Assembly (NCBI GenBank): GCA_964615565.1
Contig: CAZTPC010000003.1
Span: 1-64,000, forward strand
DNA: 64,000 nt
Direction of reading: 5' to 3'
From: CAZTPC01 sp964615565
Lineage (GTDB): Bacteria > Patescibacteriota > Saccharimonadia > Saccharimonadales > AWTP1-31
Shown piece after piece: positions 59,941 to 64,000 of this stretch (the first letter of the stretch is position 1; each line of letters begins with the position of its first letter). Made by a program: the position numbers and the translations under genes. The notes beneath the pieces were generated by a model. It did no database searches. It was not told the origin of the DNA and was given only the letters and a program-made list of their open reading frames with translations.

Positions 59941-62049
59941 ATGGCACAAAAAACTGTTAAGCAAAACTCGAGCACGGCCAAGGTTTTTGGCGCAACAAAC
60001 GTAAAGTCCAACGGCGAGTTTAATACTACTAAAAAACTCCGAGCAATCTTGATTGCATTGGTTATTTGTCTTTTGGGTGCAGCGGCGCTTGTGTATAGCC
60101 AGGCAGCGACCAGCCCACAAGTCCTCACTGGCTCAGCGCCAGACGGCTACAGCCTTAAGTGGTCAGACGAATTCACCGGATCGGCGATTGACGCTACGAA
60201 GTGGAATGTTCCAACAACCAACTTTGGTACCGGCAACCTAGAAGATCAGTGTTACCTGCCAGCAAATGCCACAGTGATTAACGGCAATGCCGAACTTACC
60301 GCTCGCCGCGTAACCCCAACCAAAACTTGTGGTACAAACCCGGATGGCAATGGTAATTACCATTTCACCTCAGCCATGCTGAGCACGCGAAGTGAAGGTA
60401 ACTCTCCACTGAAATATGAATTTAAAAAGGGCTACGTCGAAGCAAACATCAAGATGCCTGCCGGCAACCCATTCTGGTTAGGCTTCTGGCTAGTTGGTGG
60501 TTCGAATGCTCCTGGCTGGCCTGAGTATGGCGAGATGGACATTACTGAGCTTATTAGTATGCGCCCGGATGTAACCAATGGTACCTATCACTATAAAGGT
60601 ACCGATGGCACCAGCCATCTACACACTGCCTTCAGCAACCGGTTCAATATGGACCTGAAAACTACCAATACTTGCTACATGTGTAGCGCAAACTTTGGCA
60701 AACAAGATAACAACGCAACCACCATGACAACGGGTGCCATGCAAAACTACCACCGCTACGGCTTACTTTGGGAAGATAGTAAAGTCACTTGGTACCTCGA
60801 TGGATACCCATTCCGCAGTCTTGCTTCGGACGGAACAATTACCGAATATTATGGTGCGAATGCAACTGCAAAAGTGGTGACAAATTCAGATGGTTCGCCT
60901 CGCAAGGCTCAAGCCTTCGACGCAAAGACCTTTGGCTATAACCACACTATTCTGCTAACCAACTCAGTCGGCGGTAACTTCCCTAAGAGTTACGGCTACA
61001 CAGGAGGAGAAAATGTTGATGGCACTTACAATAATGGAAACCTAAACCGTCTAAAGACTATCGGTGAATCTGCGAGCACGCTTATCGACTATGTCCGAGT
61101 CTACCAGTTTACTGGCGCAACAACACCAACCAACACAGCCCCTGCCGTAGGCCTAACCAGCCCAACTAACGGGCAATCTTATACTGGCGCACCTGCAAGC
61201 GTTACCCTAGCAGCCAATGCATCTGATGCTGACGGCATTAAAAGTGTTGAGTTCTTTGACGGAACAACATCACTCGGCACCGCAACAACCGCACCGTACA
61301 CACTAACAGTAAGTGCTATAGCCGGAAGTCACAGCTATACCGCCAAAGCCGCTGACAACAATGTCGCTGTTCTATCTAGTACGTCTAGCCCTGTGAGCGT
61401 TACGGTAACTGCCGTCCCACCTACCACCGGCATTCTGAATACGCCGACCAACATCAAGGCTATGCCTGGTGATGGTCAAGTAACCCTGACATGGGCTGCT
61501 GTAGCCGGTGCCGATAACTACACTGTACGATGGGGTACAGGTGGCAACTATCCAGCCGAAAACTACTCGAACGCCAGCGGGCGATCAAACCCAACCACCA
61601 ATAGTTACGTCATTCCCTCCTTGGTGAACGGCACGACGTACAACTTCTCTGTCCGTTCAAAAGATAACACCGGCAAGCTTACCCAGAGTGCTTATAGCAC
61701 CGATCCAGTGACTGCCGTTCCTGTAGCCCCCGCCGTACCGCTCGCCGTTACACCAAGCAACGTAGTATTCAAGCCTTACATCAACTGGAGTGAGCTATTC
61801 GCTGGCACAGCTTGTAAGATGACTATCTCATGGACGGCCTCACCAACCGCAGGAGTAAGCTACGAAGTGGTCATTAACGGCCGAACTCTTAGCCCAACAA
61901 CTACAACCAAGGTAACACTCAATGTTACCAGCGGAGCTAAGTACAATGCCTCAGTCCGTGCAATTAATTCCGAAGGTAAACCATCGGCAGGCGCTGCTAC
62001 TGGTAGCAAAACACCTACATGCAATCTATGGACCGGCCAAGCCAACTAA
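59941..62049 (+). CDS. Exported GH16 glycoside hydrolase with Ig-like and Fn3 domains
   Basis: The 702-residue enzyme has a signal/anchor helix (about 40-58), a GH16 catalytic domain (about 65-395) with WSDEFTGSAIDATKWN, the catalytic GEMDITE (E198, D200, E203), and LDYVRVYQF closing the sandwich (read LIDYVRVYQF). A Big_7-like domain (VGLTSPTNGQSY) and Fn3-like domains follow, ending TCNLWTGQ. GH16 cleaves beta-1,3 or beta-1,3-1,4 glucans. The layout parallels the exported beta-helix protein at 46830. Confidence 0.9.
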   Translation: MAQKTVKQNSSTAKVFGATNVKSNGEFNTTKKLRAILIALVICLLGAAALVYSQAATSPQVLTGSAPDGYSLKWSDEFTGSAIDATKWNVPTTNFGTGNLEDQCYLPANATVINGNAELTARRVTPTKTCGTNPDGNGNYHFTSAMLSTRSEGNSPLKYEFKKGYVEANIKMPAGNPFWLGFWLVGGSNAPGWPEYGEMDITELISMRPDVTNGTYHYKGTDGTSHLHTAFSNRFNMDLKTTNTCYMCSANFGKQDNNATTMTTGAMQNYHRYGLLWEDSKVTWYLDGYPFRSLASDGTITEYYGANATAKVVTNSDGSPRKAQAFDAKTFGYNHTILLTNSVGGNFPKSYGYTGGENVDGTYNNGNLNRLKTIGESASTLIDYVRVYQFTGATTPTNTAPAVGLTSPTNGQSYTGAPASVTLAANASDADGIKSVEFFDGTTSLGTATTAPYTLTVSAIAGSHSYTAKAADNNVAVLSSTSSPVSVTVTAVPPTTGILNTPTNIKAMPGDGQVTLTWAAVAGADNYTVRWGTGGNYPAENYSNASGRSNPTTNSYVIPSLVNGTTYNFSVRSKDNTGKLTQSAYSTDPVTAVPVAPAVPLAVTPSNVVFKPYINWSELFAGTACKMTISWTASPTAGVSYEVVINGRTLSPTTTTKVTLNVTSGAKYNASVRAINSEGKPSAGAATGSKTPTCNLWTGQAN

Positions 62050-62070
62050 AAACTGGGATATACTTACACT

Positions 62071-62367
62071 ATGAAGTTACTAGATGACAGCAAAACACAT
62101 AAGCTGCCTGCTGACATGACTAAGGCGCTACAAGCAAACCCTAAAGCAGGACTTGCATGGAACAGTATTACTCCCCTTGCTCGAAATGAATGGATTTGCT
62201 GGACCACTACAGTAAAGACGGCCGATACTCGTACCAACCATGTCGCTCGTACCGTCAAAGAGTTAGCTGAAGGAAAGCGTCGCCCGTGCTGCTGGATTGG
62301 CTGCGTTCATCGTGCAGATAAAGCGATGAGTGCCTCCCAGAAGTTTATACTGGGTCGGAAGAAGTAG
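62071..62367 (+). CDS. YdeI/OmdA-family small protein
   Basis: The 98-residue protein has WNSITPLARNEWICWTTTVK, then a VARTVKELAEGKRRPCCW segment and GCVHR, the OmdA/YdeI pattern (PF13376) with a Cys-Cys motif and conserved His/Arg. Family members have been linked to bacteriocin or polymyxin tolerance, but the mechanism is unclear. A TATACT box lies 6 nt before the ATG. It overlaps the next gene tail-to-tail by 23 nt. Confidence 0.8.
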   Translation: MKLLDDSKTHKLPADMTKALQANPKAGLAWNSITPLARNEWICWTTTVKTADTRTNHVARTVKELAEGKRRPCCWIGCVHRADKAMSASQKFILGRKK

Positions 62368-62890
62368 GTGGTTCTTCGGGGAATAGTTCGGCAAACATGC
62401 CGCCACTAAAGCTATCGCGTACGACATACAATGGGCTCATTCCATCTGCGAGTTCGGGGATTTCGCGGAGTATCCCTTGTTCCCTTGCATAGACTAACCC
62501 GGCAAGCGCACTCTGCTGGTCACCCATCTCAAACCCAACTGTCCATAGCGTGCCGCCGACTGAATTTAGTTCATCACCGTAGCAGGACTCAACCGCGCGA
62601 GTAGCGAGCTCTTTAATACGAACTAGGCTTTCGCCCTCTACCCAAAATAAGTCCGTGACTGAATTTTCTGCCGGAAAACCTGCAACATTAATACCGTTAC
62701 GCACAACTGCTGCCTCGACCTCCTCGGGCAAAAAACCATTCGTGACGAAGTCACCCGCCAGCGCACATTCGTATTCCAACATGTATTCGGCGGGGCTTCG
62801 AAATTGTCGGTCTGACATAAGCCCATTGAGGAATATAGGCATTATCCGCTCTGGGAATTTGTACGGGTTTTCGGGTGTGTATATAGCCAT
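62345..62890 (-). CDS. Hypothetical protein
   Basis: The 181-residue acidic soluble protein has no recognised motif. Trp-Phe-rich segments (VTDLFWVEGES, GGTLWTVGFEMG) suggest a compact alpha/beta fold. The ATG at 62890 is chosen over an upstream 62902 option because of the nearby -10-like TATTAT. It is divergent from the small plus-strand frame. Confidence 0.5.
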   Translation of the reverse strand: MAIYTPENPYKFPERIMPIFLNGLMSDRQFRSPAEYMLEYECALAGDFVTNGFLPEEVEAAVVRNGINVAGFPAENSVTDLFWVEGESLVRIKELATRAVESCYGDELNSVGGTLWTVGFEMGDQQSALAGLVYAREQGILREIPELADGMSPLYVVRDSFSGGMFAELFPEEPPTSSDPV

Positions 62891-62914
62891 AAGGTAAACC
62901 ATATAATAACATTT

Positions 62915-63079
62915 ATTGCTAATTTATACAACTTACGTAAGGCATTCAAAGCTAGTGCCAAAACCGTTAGCCGTACAGTACTATTTGCCATCGGCGAAAA
63001 GCTGAGTGATATTGAGAACCCTAGCCGCAAAGTCCGTGCAGCCAAATGGCTGACCCGCGCGATCGCAACCTCTATCTAG
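62915..63079 (+). CDS. Possible small basic protein with ATT start
   Basis: A 54-codon frame reads NLYNLRKAFKASAKTVSR and ends RAAKWLTRAIATSI. It has no ATG, GTG or TTG, but an ATT lies exactly 7 nt after a perfect TATAAT (62902-62907). Its TAG overlaps the convergent gene's stop at CTAG, as other real pairs here do. Coding is suggested but not shown. Confidence 0.3.
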   Translation: MANLYNLRKAFKASAKTVSRTVLFAIGEKLSDIENPSRKVRAAKWLTRAIATSI

Positions 63080-63510
63080 CCCAAGCTATCGATTATCTTT
63101 TGAATACGTCGTAGTCGCGTATCTTCTGCTTTTGCTTCTGCAACGAGTCGAGCATATTCCTTACGTTTAGAGTATATAAGGTCATGGAATACCTGGCTTA
63201 GTTTGACATTTTCTAACGCTGCGGCGAGTTCCTCTGGAACTTCTACCTCACGGTAACCGTCATCAAGCTCTAGTGTAACAATGATGGTATCACCTGCTTT
63301 TGCGCCCGTTGCTTCGCGGTCTCGAGTTGGAAAAACCACCATACATACGCCGTCTACAGCCGTAGCCGTACTTTGGTAGGTGTGCCCGTTAATAGTTACC
63401 TTTAGTGGGGCACGTTTGTTGCCGCCAATCTCTGCTAAGTTCTGCTCTGGGATTTCGATGGAAGCATGGTTTCCGAACCCTAACACAACTGTCTTATACG
63501 AAGTCTTCAT
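63076..63510 (-). CDS. DUF1905 plus OmdA domain protein (YdeI-like)
   Basis: The 144-residue protein has an N-terminal DUF1905 beta-barrel (LGFGNHASIEIPEQNLAEIG, KVTINGHTYQSTAT, GAKAGDTIIVTLELDD) and a C-terminal OmdA-like helical part (VPEELAAALENV, FHDLIYSKRKEY). The full OmdA Lys/Arg motif is degenerate (SKRKEYARLVAEA). It is related in domain to the 62071 gene, giving two relatives within 1.5 kb. The start overlaps the kinase gene by 4 nt (ATGA). Confidence 0.8.
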   Translation of the reverse strand: MKTSYKTVVLGFGNHASIEIPEQNLAEIGGNKRAPLKVTINGHTYQSTATAVDGVCMVVFPTRDREATGAKAGDTIIVTLELDDGYREVEVPEELAAALENVKLSQVFHDLIYSKRKEYARLVAEAKAEDTRLRRIQKIIDSLG

Positions 63511-63995
63511 GCGGCTATCCTAGTTAGGATGTCATCGGCAACCGTATTGATTGGTTTTGTGGCATCGATTACTACCGAGCCAATACTCTCGGCGTATCCA
63601 ACAATACCTTGGTTCCACTCGAGTTGCCGAGCCAAGTCTTCTGGCTCTTTGCCAAAGTCACTGTTGGTTCTGGTTAGAAGGCGATGTTTTAGTGTTTTGT
63701 CGTCTACTACCAGAGTAAAACGATAATCAAAGACGTCCTTGATCTTATTCTGATTCATGGAACCACCACAAATGAATACTGTTTTGTCAGCTGATTCACT
63801 CGCCAATGTCCGGATCTTATCTAAATCCCAGATCCAATTCAACTGATGATGTGTTTCTGTTGGTTCGCCGGTTTCCGGGTCGCCCCAGTAGCCAAACGCT
63901 TCGTCAGCATCAAAGGTTGTGTAACCGCGTTTAGCGAGCTCTCCAGCTATAGTAGTTTTGCCTGTTCCAGACAGACCATCGATTTGAATAAACAT
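63507..63995 (-). CDS. P-loop NTPase, small-molecule kinase-like
   Basis: The 162-residue protein has Walker A DGLSGTGKTTIAGEL (residues about 6-20), a Trp/Asp-rich lid region (DADEAFGYWGDPETGEP), Walker B-like TVFICGG and an Arg-rich KHRLLTRTN. The fold is that of adenylate/shikimate/AAA_33 kinases; the phosphate acceptor is unknown. It is complete at both ends and co-translated with the YdeI-like gene. Confidence 0.72.
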   Translation of the reverse strand: MFIQIDGLSGTGKTTIAGELAKRGYTTFDADEAFGYWGDPETGEPTETHHQLNWIWDLDKIRTLASESADKTVFICGGSMNQNKIKDVFDYRFTLVVDDKTLKHRLLTRTNSDFGKEPEDLARQLEWNQGIVGYAESIGSVVIDATKPINTVADDILTRIAA

Positions 63996-64000
63996 AGGTT

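Noticed and set aside
1..64000. UGA recoded as glycine (SR1/Gracilibacteria code)
   Set aside because: Well-defined genes such as nusB, the 36185 gene and the ABC ATPase end at UGA at positions consistent with family lengths and start overlaps.

Overview
The window looks like a piece of a very compact chromosome of a Candidate Phyla Radiation bacterium, most likely a Saccharibacteria (TM7) relative. This is inferred from content and style, not from a marker phylogeny. Genes are tightly packed, many neighbours overlap, and most convergent pairs overlap at their stops. UGA is an ordinary stop (for example at the ATGA overlap of nusB and the NUDIX gene), which argues against SR1/Gracilibacteria. 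bS16 carries a long acidic tail, LeuRS carries a NUDIX insertion, and many genes lack a Shine-Dalgarno and have a -10 box 5-8 nt before the start codon. No rRNA, CRISPR array, insertion sequence or phage gene was seen.

Region by region. 1-5.1 kb: a partial PLD-like nuclease, a methyltransferase-like protein and a surface-glycan group (GT4, LPG-synthase-TM flippase-like protein, GT-C membrane glycosyltransferase). 5.1-9.9 kb: a secreted CHAP amidase, small proteins, a zincin, YdjM-like and SGNH hydrolases. 10-17 kb: a PIF1-like helicase, a DUF1295 protein, TypA, a leaderless mini membrane protein followed by Cu/Zn-SOD, an ABC-2 exporter and TrmD. 17-18.5 kb: GT2 and DedA.

18.5-30.1 kb is the standout region. 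A translationally coupled minus-strand operon encodes a Sfp-type phosphopantetheinyl transferase, an OleD-like SDR, a metallo-beta-lactamase-fold hydrolase, a PaaK/CoF-synthetase-like adenylating enzyme, KAS III, ACP, malonyl transferase, KAS II and an AMP-dependent acyl ligase. It is flanked by a Cys-nucleophile alpha/beta hydrolase and a lipid-type GT4. Catalytic residues of the condensing enzymes, transferase and ACP are intact, but no FabG, FabZ or FabI is in the window. The operon therefore reads as an ACP-dependent Claisen-condensation (polyketide, beta-keto-acid or Ole-like) pathway, not as a standard fatty-acid synthase.

30-40 kb: translation and RNA genes (KH protein, bS16, RNase III, NusB, bL32, LeuRS) with an ABC exporter. 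39.6-46 kb: peptidoglycan genes (M15-like peptidase, Ddl, MurF with an N-terminal membrane segment) and two related membrane proteins. 46-54 kb: tRNA-Ala, a secreted beta-helix protein, LigA, HtpX, LemA, tRNA-Leu and an aberrant tRNA-Cys. 55-64 kb: a psd-pssA pair for phosphatidylethanolamine head groups, an AbrB-like regulator with an adjacent 16-bp palindrome leading a glmS-sugar kinase operon, a secreted GH16 glucanase, YdeI/OmdA-family proteins and a P-loop kinase.

Together the genes describe a small cell with its own wall-precursor enzymes, amino-sugar supply, surface glycosyltransferases and secreted carbohydrate-active proteins. It also has an unexpected ability to activate, condense and modify acyl chains.
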